Shown here: positions 11,520 to 20,915 of the stretch, in pieces
Numbering within the stretch: the stretch's first letter is position 1
How the letters are laid out: every line of letters starts with the position of its first letter
Source: Hymenopellis radicata
Lineage: Eukaryota > Basidiomycota > Agaricomycetes > Agaricales > Physalacriaceae
Assembly (NCBI GenBank): GCA_015501595.1
Contig: JADNRX010000580.1
Span: forward strand, 1 to 31,488
Length of the DNA stretch: 31,488 bases
Direction: 5' to 3'
Translations under genes and position numbers: made by a program
Notes under the pieces: model-generated
Databases searched by the model: none
Told to the model about the DNA's origin: nothing
What the model saw: only the letters and a program-made list of their open reading frames with translations

Positions 11520-12180
11520 CTGTAACTAAAACAGACAATGCAAGATAATTCAACTACAGATGACAGGGAAAAACGAGGACTACGATTACAAGCTGATTTC
11601 TCCTTTCGAGGAATAGAAGGACAGTTTGAATGGCAATGTTGGAGGCGACAAAACTAGAAAAGGTATTGTTAGAAATGTCCCCGTCAGTCGTATGATCTTA
11701 CCAGGGGAAATCTAGGCATTATCAGGATGCTGTCGTCTTCAGGATCATGCGCTGAAACGATGAATTAGACATGTCCTCCTTCAGACAAGGCAAGCTTACG
11801 ATGGGGTCATTCACACTTTTTCCAGCGATCGCTAGTACGCTGTTGTCGTGTAAACACAGAGCTGTTATTTCCTGGTTCAGATCGGCCGCATTGAACGAAT
11901 GACGCCCAAATTACCTTCTTATTGTCTGCTCGTTCATTGTACGATGTATCGCACGCATGAATATACGAAGGTCGTACGCTGCTTCAGACAGTCTTACAAC
12001 AATTAGTCAAAGGATGAACCCACTAGTAAGCATCTGTCCCGCGGCGCAACGAAGCTCAGCTGAGCCCTACCATTCAACATGGAGTCATTGGTCATGGTTG
12101 TACGGAGCAGTCATCGTTCCCGGAGGCGTGCCACTTGTGGATCCCGTGGAAGCATCATCATCAAGCCACGATGGCATGAA
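11520..12180. other. No supported gene
   Basis: On the minus strand about 11720-11960 there is a short coding-like stretch (..LNQEITALCLHDNSVLAIAG..), which resembles a beta-propeller blade, with intron-like GTAAG...CAG segments on both sides. No frame continues through them. I cannot support a gene here. Confidence 0.3.
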
Positions 12181-12209
12181 GAGTGCAGGCCGAGAAGGGG
12201 AATCGCACT

Positions 12210-12574
12210 TCTAGTGACCACAATCAACTTCGAACGCTTGCACTACATCGAAAACTTTCCGTTCCTCCCGACAACTTACCCTTCGTCTTGGAACATGTCG
12301 ACTACAACCTAATTGTCGCCCGTGACGGCCGGACACGGATTGTGTCGACTGGGAAAGGGCGCGCGTTGTCCCTCTATGGGTCGCGGCCGACGCCTACCGT
12401 TTCCCGCCATTAGTGAAAACCCCAGAACGACTCGATGCTAGAAAGCGTTATAGAAAGCTAACACAGGATCACTTGTTTACGAATCCCGGGCGATGGAGAG
12501 AGGCTGTTAACGCTTTGGATCTGAGGGTGTTAAACAAGCGATCGCAGCTGAGCTTCTGGGATCTTTGTTATTAG
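12210..12574 (+). pseudogene. Broken aminoglycoside-phosphotransferase (APH)/choline-kinase-like gene, C-terminal part
   Basis: One frame reads PPDNLPFVLEHVDYNLIVARDGR (about 12265-12335). It resembles the fungal APH catalytic segment (FVL-H-x-D...N-I-L-V-x-x-D/E-G) but is about three residues short between the His-Asp and the Asn. Another frame then continues as CVDWERARVVPLWVAADAYR and on to a stop at 12572-12574. The DWE triplet followed by a P-L-W stretch is the usual second Mg-binding Asp region of fungal APH proteins. The frame change falls at about 12338-12343. No intact N-terminal half is found upstream. The family phosphorylates small molecules or is catalytically uncharacterised in fungi. 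The short catalytic loop and frame break argue for a dead gene, although a sequence error could explain the frame break alone. Confidence 0.5.
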
Positions 12575-12837
12575 TACTCCCTTCGCGCCTAATGTTCGAG
12601 AACACCGACTGTAGCTGGCGCGTATGTACTCCAAAGTTCAAGTTGGAGGAACTCGAATGCTTTCATGAGCTGTGATTGTCACGAGCAAAGTTGTAGCTTG
12701 CCAGTTGTGGTGTCGAGAAAAGGAACAAACTTCATTGCCCAACGTCACTATCACAGACGATGCGAATGCACGATCAATTGAATCATGGATTGAGTACAAG
12801 TACAACGTGCAGATAATGGGTAGTGTTATGCTTCTAA

Positions 12838-15219
12838 CTATGTCTGGGTATGAGTCACCTTGGCTTTCTTCTTCGGTGGGACGATATCTGGCGACATCCT
12901 AAGTGCTACGTGTTTAATCAGGGAGTCGACTACACGATTCTCTTTTTCCTCTTTACCGTCCTCGTCATTCTTTGTCGCCTTGCTCCATCCCACCACGTAG
13001 AAGGAGTTGGGATTGGACGGGTTAAAGAGAATGTTGTCTCCCAGCACCAGGCCACTATGCACAATCTGCGCCTCCTTGTGCAGTCGATCCACCCATTCCC
13101 GAATGTTTTCTCTATGTATACTTGCAGTGAGCGAATGCACGGCGCGTAATGCAGAAAAGGGCGTACTGTAAGTCATCATCTATGTTGTCGGCAATAGTCA
13201 AAGGGTAATAACCGTCGTAGTGCTCCATGACGCATGCCGTGAAGCGGTGACCATCCTTCTGACCCGAGAAGACGCTGTAAATCTTTGGCACTCTGCTCGA
13301 AATGTATTCTGAACACTGTTCCAAGTCGTATAGGTGATTGATCTCAGTCAAAAGGTTGTGCTGCTCTTCATCCCGGGCAATCTTCAGCAGCAATGACTTT
13401 CCGTAAGGTGTTTGGGTCTCATCATCACCGATGAAGTGACAGAGGAAGGCCCGCCGTCCTCCTTCCTTCAAGCAATGAATCTTGACATGCAGTATGGTCT
13501 CGTACGGAGTGTAGGATTCTAAAGTCAGAGGAGATTCTGAGTCGGCGAAAATGGTTGTCAGGTCGTCGTCATCCCAGCAAATTTGAACTCTTGCAGCATC
13601 GATGAATAGCCCATGTACAGTGTCAAAGGATTCGGTGTTGCCCTGAAGCGTGTTAGAAAATATCTTGTTAATGTAAGATGCATAGGCCACTAACCGATAC
13701 TGTTGAAGGTAAAAATTTCCCAACGGACGGTTCAAGCAAGGACGATAACTCGGCGAAACCAAGGGTCGAGTTGAATAGGTCGATCTCGCCTATACAAGTC
13801 TGTCTGAAGGTAGATGGCAAAGTACCAGCCTCCATGTGTTCCATGTTTTTTCGTCCTCGACTGATTGCATCATTAAATGCGGCTATGTTAATTCCAGTAT
13901 GGAGCGCAAGGTGTGTCGTGGACGGAAATGGCTGGCGATCCACGGGTAGGATATCAGATATGTAGAGTGTTTGATTGCCGCGTACACGAAGGCAGATGAT
14001 TTCCAAGTTGCCGCCTGTGAGGATGATGAAAGTGGCATCCACGGCTACAGCCTTTGCCCACAACTACGGAAGATTTAAAATCACGATATAAATCAGTTCG
14101 ATTGATGACGCGTACCAGATGAAGCAGTATTGAAACTACGAGTTGAAGCTTCCAGTCGTCACTAAGGGGTTTCTCATAAGATCCCCCCGCCACAGCCGGG
14201 TCACAGTTTTCGACCAACTTGAGAGCTGGATCGCCGTCAACACCCGTTGGTCTACCAGAGCGAGGGGACAGCCTATCCATATCGACGGTACAACGATCCG
14301 AGCCACAGAAGTAGTGACGATCATCCTTGCCTTGGCAGGTTAATGAAGTAAGCACGAGTCTTTGTTTAGCGAATTGCTCAACGGCCCACAGAGGAAACTT
14401 GCCATCAAGCGGCGCACATATTGCTTGAAAGTCCGTCACCTGGATATCAGAAAGACGAAATCTTTGGATAGCATCAATCCCCATCTGCAGCATCTCTCTC
14501 ATCGAAGGGCTAACGCGTGGCAGGGAGGGATCAATGGAGACGTAGCCTCCCGCGAGGGCTTCGGCGGAACCAGGATAAAGGTTTCGGGGGCTCTCCGTCC
14601 ATTTCAGGAATCCTGACGTCTCCACGGATGATGAGTTCCCGACGAGGACCGATGCAAAGGTCGCCGCCATCGATTCTCTGTAGTGATGCGCTGCTTTCAA
14701 GTCACCAATTGACTCTATGGCTTGGCCTCTCCCGCTCGCATGGGCCTTAAACTTTTTTTGCATAGAGGAAGGTGAAAAATTATTTCGTGAAGGAATCTGA
14801 ACATCAATGCTTGGATACTTCCATATGGACTCGACAAGGTGAACAGGGAGATCAGGAAAAGATTCGACACCATCGATCTGCAAGTTAGGTGCCAGATGCA
14901 TGGCATAAAGGCCTGGGAATGGCCCGGTGTAGTCGGGGGGAAGTCTTTGTCGGAGAGGGTGCTGAGCGAAACTCGCATCAGTGTCGTTCGATATCATTGT
15001 GGCGCTTCTCTTTGAACCCGTAGGCGTTGGTGTCAGAGGAGGTCCAAATACATCGAGCGACATAGTCGAGGCTGCAACATCGCGGGTGTTATGGAACTTG
15101 GGGACGATGCTGTTGAGAAGAATGGAACGGATGGAGTTCGGGATTGTAGTGGGCCTGTCGTCGGACTCGCTCTGCATGGTATCCACCAGCGGCTCTGTTT
15201 GGTCGGAGGATATAGACAT
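12838..15219 (-). CDS. Kinase-fold protein with degenerate catalytic motifs (predicted pseudokinase)
   Basis: Four exons: 14116-15219, 13695-14063, 13167-13642, 12838-13120, with introns of 52, 52 and 46 nt; the phases agree and give 743 aa. The N-terminal ~360 residues are of unknown fold. A segment at about 369-410 (LWAKAVAVDATFIILTGGNL...LYISDIL) matches the plus-strand neighbour's AWVAAVKIDASLIIFDCGNF...LFLSNLI. The kinase-like domain follows: Lys of LLLKIA at about 578 and a possible alpha-C Glu at 591. The catalytic loop reads HSGLVLGDN (671-679) in place of HRDxxxxN, and the DFG site reads VGW (about 692-694), so the catalytic base and metal-binding Asp are absent. The C-terminus carries PPKKKAKV, a classical-type nuclear localisation signal. 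Divergent with the next gene. Function unknown; activity loss is inferred from the missing residues. Confidence 0.75.
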
Positions 15220-15762
15220 AGAAGTGTTACAGTGATTACTGTCGACGTGTCAGAATCACTATTTCGCAGCAGCGGGGCACGTACCAGATGTGGGGAAAGA
15301 AGAAGGGATGCCGCACCTGCAAACGACCTGTGCGCTGTATTTATCGTGGCAATGATCAGGGTAGTAACATAAAAGAACAAGGCAGACAAATGAGGACAAG
15401 CACATTAGACGCCCAAGCTATTGTTCTTTTCTAGGGCTTGTGGGAACGCGCACACACAACATCAGACCAGACAACAATAACCGCGCTGGAATGAAGGACA
15501 GCATGACGGCCGGCAATCAAGGTAATTGTTGTATTTCGCAAGATGTTCATCACTGGCTGCCGCCTATGGAGGGTCCATTTCAGCCCCGAAAGAATCCAGA
15601 ATGCGATTGAGTCAATGAGTGCTCAGTGCTAGCTTGAACCTGCAATGGCCGTTGATCGCGGTCCCGGTCCGGAGTACCGGTATGTGATGCATGTGATGCG
15701 CGTCGCTTCACGTAACGTTATGTTCGTTTTCTCTACCCATCGCCGCTGCACTCTGTGAGAAG
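15220..15762. promoter_or_regulatory. Shared divergent promoter region of the two kinase-fold genes
   Basis: These 543 bp separate two diverging start codons (15219 minus, 15763 plus), so both promoters and 5' UTRs must lie here. The plus side has a pyrimidine-rich leader (TTCGTTTTCTCTACCC) directly before the start. Homology to the copied locus at 25.5-27.8 kb begins at 15720, so only about 43 bp of 5' leader was copied. No gene is seen. Confidence 0.6.
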
Positions 15763-18083
15763 ATGCCAGACCAAAGGACGGCGTCCTCCCAGTCGACCGG
15801 CGCGCCGTCTCCTACGTGCCGCCAGAAACTCTTTGATTTCAATCCGCCATTTCTGCAAAGGAGCGAATCACTCACTCCACCCATTCCGGTCGCGCCATTG
15901 CACTTTCTGGATCGTCATATATCTGAAAGTCTTATTTTGAAGCACCTTAAAATCTTGCCTTCTTTTCATGTTGACTTGTTTGCTGCTTTGGGGTCATTTT
16001 CCGCCCCGCTTGACACTTTGCAGGACGAGTACTTCACATTTCATGAAATCTTCTCCTATGAAAGAATAGAGACTGCGGACGCACTTTCGATCATAAAGAT
16101 ACGCGAGGACGGCGTGGAATTCGCTACGACGCAAATAGCGTCCAGCCTCATCCTCCACCCAAGTCAACCTGACTGTACCGTTACTATGCTGATGTGGCTC
16201 AATGCGGATCACGCTATAAAGCCCACGCTGGTGAACGAAAAGTACTCCTCTCAGAACCTTACTCTACATGTTTGGGACCTTTCACCAGACGATTTCAAGT
16301 CGTTGAACCGGCGAAATCGGGAGATGTATACGCGTCTCCTTGCGCACACAACCCACCTGGCATCGTGTATGATATTTTGTACCGATGGTTTGCCTGTCAT
16401 GGAGGACATGGCGCGTCTAGACGCCATAGATGTCTTCCCCTGGCGCTTAGACTCACATTACTCTGGGACGTCATCTACACAAACGCCGCCTCCCGACGCA
16501 CCGGACCCTCTATGGACGTTACCGACAACAGGCGGACCCCGTCGAAGTCGTCGAGTGCGTGTCAGAGTGTGTTCGCAACACGCTCCATCTCGCGATATCG
16601 GCCTTGTAGATCGTATTGCCGAGAAGGCAGACGGTTATGTTCCCCAATGCGAGGATTATATTCAAAAGGTAAGATATCACTTTTGTAACATCGATTCTGG
16701 GAAGCTGAATGATTGCAGGCATGGGTAGCCGCTGTCAAAATTGACGCTTCCCTTATAATCTTCGACTGTGGAAACTTTGTGCGGATTGGCATTCGGCATC
16801 GTGAACTGCAAACTCTGTTCCTGTCAAATCTTATTGACATTTGCTCCTGCAAGGACCCTTCATACGGTGAACTGTGGACGGCGCTTCATATCGCCGTCGC
16901 TTCTGATGCCGTGCAGAGGGCGCGTCAATTGGAGAACCCTCGTGTGGGCAAACGGAAACAAACGTCCGAGTCGGCTCCGACGAATCGGTCCAAGCGACGT
17001 AAACTCGACGACGCCGCCATGCAAGTCTTGGACGAGGTGAGTGCCGACTCGTCGTATGAAGCTAGTCTGAGTAGTATTTACAGGAAATGACCAAATATAT
17101 TGCTTCATTTCCTGCGGTGGCGGTATTCTTCCGGTTCAGTTACTTCGAATCGCCTGCTCCTCTTCTTCTCTTCCGAACGGAATCCGACCGCAGGCCTCGT
17201 TACCGGCCAAAGGACTATCTCAGCATCATCGCGGACAAGCCGCTCGGGTCGGGTGCCGTGGGCGATGTATTTCGCGTTGTGCTCGAATCCGGCGCCTCGA
17301 CCAACACTCGTCGTCCTTTCATCCTCAAGGTAGCTTCCAAAGAAGCCAGCATTCGGCGCCTAAAACACGAGTTGCGCGTTTACCGGCATTTACACGATGC
17401 CGGCGTGGCGGGGATACCATCCGTACTTGGTTTCCGCGAAAACCCTGATGCGAGCTTATGCGTCCTGATGCTATCTGATGCTGGACTTCCCCTTGGACGG
17501 TGCATGGACAGTGACCGCAAAGTGGATCTTTCCCCACAGGCACAGTACGTCCAGTCCCTATCTTTCTAATTCGAGTTCTGAAATCGGGTCTCTTCAGGGA
17601 ATCGTTGCGCTCGATTCTGGAAAGCATACATGAGGCGGGGATTCTGCATCGCGACGTCCGGTCTTGGAACATCATGGAGGATGCATCGGGGCGCGTTCGC
17701 TTCACCGACTTTGATCGCGCCAGTTTCCACGCCAAGGAGGCGGATTACGTTGCTGAGAGAGCAAGGCTGGATAAGTTCATTGGGGGAGAGTACGTGGACG
17801 ATGATCGCGTTATTGGCGCAGATGACCTCGCATCCGCTCCGCGCCGGTGAGGATGATACTACTTCGACTGGGCTATGATTGGCGGCTTCGCTCTTTATTC
17901 ACTCCATAATGATAGTAGACCGACAGGTTGCTTTTCGAAGTCGGCATTTTTTTTACTACATTACATAACTAGCGGTCGGTGTGAGGACCGTACTGTGTAC
18001 TTCCCACATTCATTTTCTTCGTCGCTCAGGTGGCCGTCCTCTTGCACGCACTGCCCTCCACGAGACTGACCTTACTTACAAAT
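15720..18083 (+). repeat. Kinase locus, one arm of a 2.3-kb inverted duplication
   Basis: The segment from the 5' leader (ATGTTCGTTTTC at 15720) through all exons, introns and about 230 bp of 3' flank (to CTTACAAAT at 18083) matches the reverse complement of 25533-27811. Introns and untranslated flanks are shared, so the copy arose from DNA rather than RNA. Homology stops sharply at both ends. Confidence 0.85.
15763..17850 (+). CDS. Kinase-fold protein with intact catalytic motifs and a long N-terminal domain
   Basis: Exons 15763-16668, 16719-17036, 17084-17544, 17598-17850; introns 47-53 nt; phases agree; 645 aa. The first ~400 residues are of unknown fold. They contain the conserved segment AWVAAVKIDASLIIFDCGNF / IGIRHRELQTLFLSNLID (about 303-345), shared with the minus-strand neighbour. 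RSKRRKLDD (about 393-401) is a basic NLS-like cluster. The kinase domain: Gly-rich LGSGAVGDVF (about 462-471), Lys in FILKVA, Glu in LKHELRVY, HRDVRSWN at 579-586, and DFD (599-601) in place of DFG. The protein ends only about 45 residues later, so most of the C-lobe helices are missing, as in minimal kinase-fold families. Crinkler-type or other nuclear effector-like fungal kinases are possible relatives; I could not decide. ATG 15763 follows a pyrimidine-rich leader. Confidence 0.8.
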
Positions 18084-18086
18084 GCG

Positions 18087-18155
18087 GCGTAGATCTCCAT
18101 CTCCTTCAGCGCGGCTTCAGACTAGGCCAAAAAAGCCCTCCTTGTCGTATACCCT
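18087..18155 (-). pseudogene. Fragment of the 19.3-kb hypothetical gene (copy 1)
   Basis: ATCTCCATCTCC at 18091 onward matches 19339-19400 almost base for base over about 60 nt (AGCG(C/A)GGCTTCAGAC...GCCCTCCTTGTCGTATA). It has an extra A in the poly-A run, which would break the frame. It is a stranded piece of the 3' coding part of the gene at 19278-19925 and starts right after the end of the duplicated kinase segment. Confidence 0.6.
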
Positions 18156-18159
18156 ACAT

Positions 18160-19277
18160 CGACACTGTCAATTAGCAACCGACGGAAAGTGGGTTAACAG
18201 CTGTACAAGCATGGTGCTGAGGAGCACTTAGCAGGGTCTGTCAAAGCCGCTGAAGCTGAGTTGCAAGTTGCAACTCACAGTGAGATACTTTTGGTTGCTG
18301 AGCTTCAATCAAGTGTCACAACCTTGCTTCAGCCTTCATGTGTTCCAAGACTGTGCGCTCATTCTTATGAGTTCGGAAGACAGGCTCAATGAAGAGAAAC
18401 GGTGGAGAAGAAAGCCGAATGACAAAAGCTTCATCAAAAGTTGGAACTGAATTTGAGCAGGTCTGACAGGCCTTGCTGGTAAGGACAAGGAACTAGTATT
18501 ATATATACAAAAAAATGCTCTACATGCGTGCCATTAGTTAGAACCGAAATATCATAACGCAGAAGAGACTGACACTATGAAGTCCGGAGCGCGTCGGCCT
18601 GTGAACGAAGATCTGCGCTTTCTTCATGGATTTTGAACGCAACGCGACTCAAGCTTCGTCGAGTACCCGCGGGACATCAACCTAGAATTCAACGCACCAG
18701 CCAGCATCATTCGTGTACTCACGTTGCAAGAAATTCCGGGACGAGCGCCATAAACATACGTTCCGTGTCAGGCAAAGCCCAATATGATTACCACAATCAG
18801 TAAAATGCTCGCAAGCTTTTCTACGACCGGTTGCAGATCGGCCACCTTGGTTAGAGCCAACGATAGACGTGACATGTGGAACTGAATTAAAGCCGCGGAG
18901 TGGGTGGCGGGGTGACAACAAGATGGGCTTGTCGGCCTCGCCGGTAACCAGTAAAGCTGCTTTCGAGAATTTACACTCAAGATGTAACTCATGATGTCTC
19001 CTATGAAAATGAGTTATTCAACACAAGAAAGAGAAGGGGTGTCACGTACTTCGAGTCGAATAGCTTCGCAGCCCTTTGGTGAACACAACGAGATACCCGT
19101 CTAGCTAGCCATTGGTGTCGTACTTCGCGTTGCAAACAGTTCAACGAACATCGGAATGGACCGAAAGCAATTGTACAGTAATAATGTCGCATATTATAGC
19201 AGAACTAAATAGAAGGCTTTGCTCGCTCTAGCCGAGAGATCAGAGATTACACCAAGACCACACAGAACAGACTTACA
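18160..19277. other. Degraded intergenic stretch
   Basis: Apart from the short relic at 18572-18602, this 1.1 kb has no supported gene. A minus-strand frame at about 18768-18880 ends with a hydrophobic run (ASILLIVVIILGFA) but has no plausible start or partner exon. Confidence 0.35.
18572..18602 (-). pseudogene. Fragment of the 19.3-kb hypothetical gene (copy 2, stop-codon region)
   Basis: CACTATGAAGTCCGGAGC followed by GCGTCGGCCTGT resembles CACTATGCAGTCCGGGGC followed by the same GCGTCGGCCTGT at 19275-19304, i.e. the last codons and stop of the hypothetical gene. The similarity is short (about 30 nt, a few mismatches) and fades on both sides. Confidence 0.4.
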
Positions 19278-19928
19278 CTATGCAGTCCGGGGCGCGTCGG
19301 CCTGTTTTCGGCTGAACCTCTCGAGCCTGGTTTCGATCTCCATCTCCTCCAGCGCAGCTTCAGACCAGGCCAAAAAGCCCTCCTTGTCGTATATCTCCTG
19401 TAAACGTTGTCGGGCAGCTTCCCAATTCCACTGAGAGACCGAGTCAGGTATGTCGTCCTCATCGGAGTAGGCATGCAGGTTATGTATTCGCGATGTGATG
19501 ACAGGCATCCTGTGCGCCAGCATCGAGCGCATGCGATACGAGAATTCATGAACCTAAAAGCATATTCAAAACAGATTTTCCGAGAAGGATTATGAACGCA
19601 CGTTATTGACACCCAAGACCGCCATACCACCCCATATGGTCGCTGCTGACGCGACGGCGACGCCAGTCGTCGCGATTCCAAAGACCATAGCCAGGCGCAG
19701 TACAGCCTCCATCGGTGGTCGCGCCTTTATCACTGGACCAGGCCGTATGACATCCCTGATCAACGCGCGAATAGTTAGAGACGCCTTTGGAATCGGCGCC
19801 GTCGTTGGGAGCGCCTCTGCCGCCGTCGTTCGTGGCAGCGTCGATGAAGATGCGCTAGCCGTCCTCCGTGACGGAGGGGTTTTCGCTAGGGCATTGTTGC
19901 GAGAAATCCGACGAAAGGCGAGGATCCC
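19278..19928 (-). CDS. Hypothetical membrane protein, 5' end abuts a transposable element
   Basis: Two exons: 19602 to about 19925 and 19278-19553, joined by intron 19554-19601 (GTGCGT...TTTTAG, 48 nt, phase 0). The first exon reads an Arg/Ser/Thr/Ala/Pro-rich segment (LAFRRISRNNALAK...), then MEAVLRLAMVFGIATTGVAV and on through SAATIWGGMAVLG, a hydrophobic region of about 25 residues. The second exon is polar: HRMPVITSRIHNLHAY, an acidic EDDIPDSVSQWNWEAARQRL, then ALEEMEIETRLERF. An N-terminal Arg/Ser/Ala-rich segment before one membrane helix would suit a mitochondrial protein, but this is only inference. No in-frame ATG exists upstream before the element at 19931. Either translation starts at Met in MEAVLRL, or the 5' exon was displaced by the insertion. 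No family recognised. Confidence 0.55.
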
Positions 19929-19933
19929 TAGTC

Positions 19934-20075
19934 CTGTAACCGAACCCTATATGAGTGACAAGTCGACGATATAGGGTCCTGGTTTTCTCGTGATTTTTTT
20001 GGCACTGTAACCGAACCCTATATGAGTGACAAGTCGACGATATAGGGTCCTGGTTTTCTCGTGATTTTTTTGGCA
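19934..20075 (+). repeat. Two tandem 71-bp units inside the left TIR
   Basis: Units 19934-20004 and 20005-20075 are identical, each running from CTGTAACCGAACCC to TTTTTTTGGCA. The right arm has a single unit (about 20690-20760, inverted). Each unit itself holds a short palindrome, CCCTATAT...ATATAGGG. Confidence 0.9.
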
Positions 20076-20185
20076 CTGGGAACATCACGTCCGTATATAG
20101 TATATGATCGAGAAAAATGCCTGCCTGCCATGTGGGTGGGGCCCCATTTGGATCCGCGTGACTTAAGCGTGTTTGTCGACTTAGC

Positions 20186-20680
20186 ATGTACATCGCGCTG
20201 AACGCGACTTCAAGACCGCTGCCGTTTCCGCTTTCAACCACAGATGGACTAAGATGCATCCAACATGTTTTAGAGATGTCTGATCAGGTTGTCTGCCAGG
20301 TTGCAGATTACTTTTTGTTAGAAAGGCTCTGCGTGCTTGGGGAAGTTTCCTGGGAAAGTCTTAGTGTCGTCAGAGGTTCGAGCATCGCTCGTACACAGGA
20401 TATGCTCTCAACGGGAGCTGCCCGCAGTGTCTGCTGGTTGAAAATTGAATTGGCCGGTACAGAGAAGCGGTGGTTTACGTGGTTTGAAGTAGGGAATCAT
20501 GCCTTTATTAGCAGATGGCAACTATATCGTAATTTTGTTGCAGAAGTAGGACGCGCCAGTGATTTTGACGTCGTCGTAGGTGGCAGAGAGGTGCGTCGGT
20601 CAGATTGGGATGGATCTCTGGATCTGACACATGGCAAAAACATGGCATTTTTCTCGATCATATACTATATACGGACGTGA
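20186..20680 (+). CDS. Open frame inside the TIR element, unidentified
   Basis: A 164-codon frame fills most of the element interior and runs into the right TIR, where its last ~12 codons (MAFFSIIYYIRT) come from TIR sequence. The body is protein-like, with balanced composition and segments such as SDQVVCQVADYFLLERL and KRWFTWFEVGN, and shows no transposase DDE/D signature. It may be a captured host gene fragment or chance. There is no evidence of a promoter. If real it moves with the element. Confidence 0.3.
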   Translation: MYIALNATSRPLPFPLSTTDGLRCIQHVLEMSDQVVCQVADYFLLERLCVLGEVSWESLSVVRGSSIARTQDMLSTGAARSVCWLKIELAGTEKRWFTWFEVGNHAFISRWQLYRNFVAEVGRASDFDVVVGGREVRRSDWDGSLDLTHGKNMAFFSIIYYIRT

Positions 20681-20915
20681 TGTTCCCAGTGCCAAAAAAA
20701 TCACGAGAAAACCAGGACCCTATATCGTCGACTTGTCACTCATATAGGGTTCGGTTACAGGACTATACCTGACCTATGTTACCGCTGGAACACACTGATT
20801 TCGAGTCCGAAACCCTTCCGAGACCTGTCCCTACTAGTAGTTGACCTAGATCTGTTTCTTTCTAATCAAGTATGTAACTTGGTATACACACACTAAACCC
20901 AACAGTTAACCTGGT

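Larger units (their letters stand above)
19931..20763. mobile_element. 833-bp TIR element (MITE-like) with TA target duplication
   Basis: The ends are GTCCTGTAACC... and ...GGTTACAGGAC, flanked on both sides by TA (19929-19930 and 20764-20765). The right arm (20644-20763, 120 bp) matches the left arm perfectly once a 71-bp tandem duplication in the left arm is collapsed. The interior is about 520 bp with one open frame but no transposase motif. TA duplication and TIRs fit Tc1/mariner- or other TA-targeting families. Being non-autonomous, it would need a transposase supplied elsewhere. Perfect arms suggest a recent insertion or ongoing homogenisation. Confidence 0.85.

Noticed and set aside
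19606..19974. 122-codon plus-strand open frame (Ala/Ile/Arg-rich)
   Set aside because: It is antisense to the minus-strand gene exon, which has a matching splice to a second exon; the plus frame runs into the TIR element.
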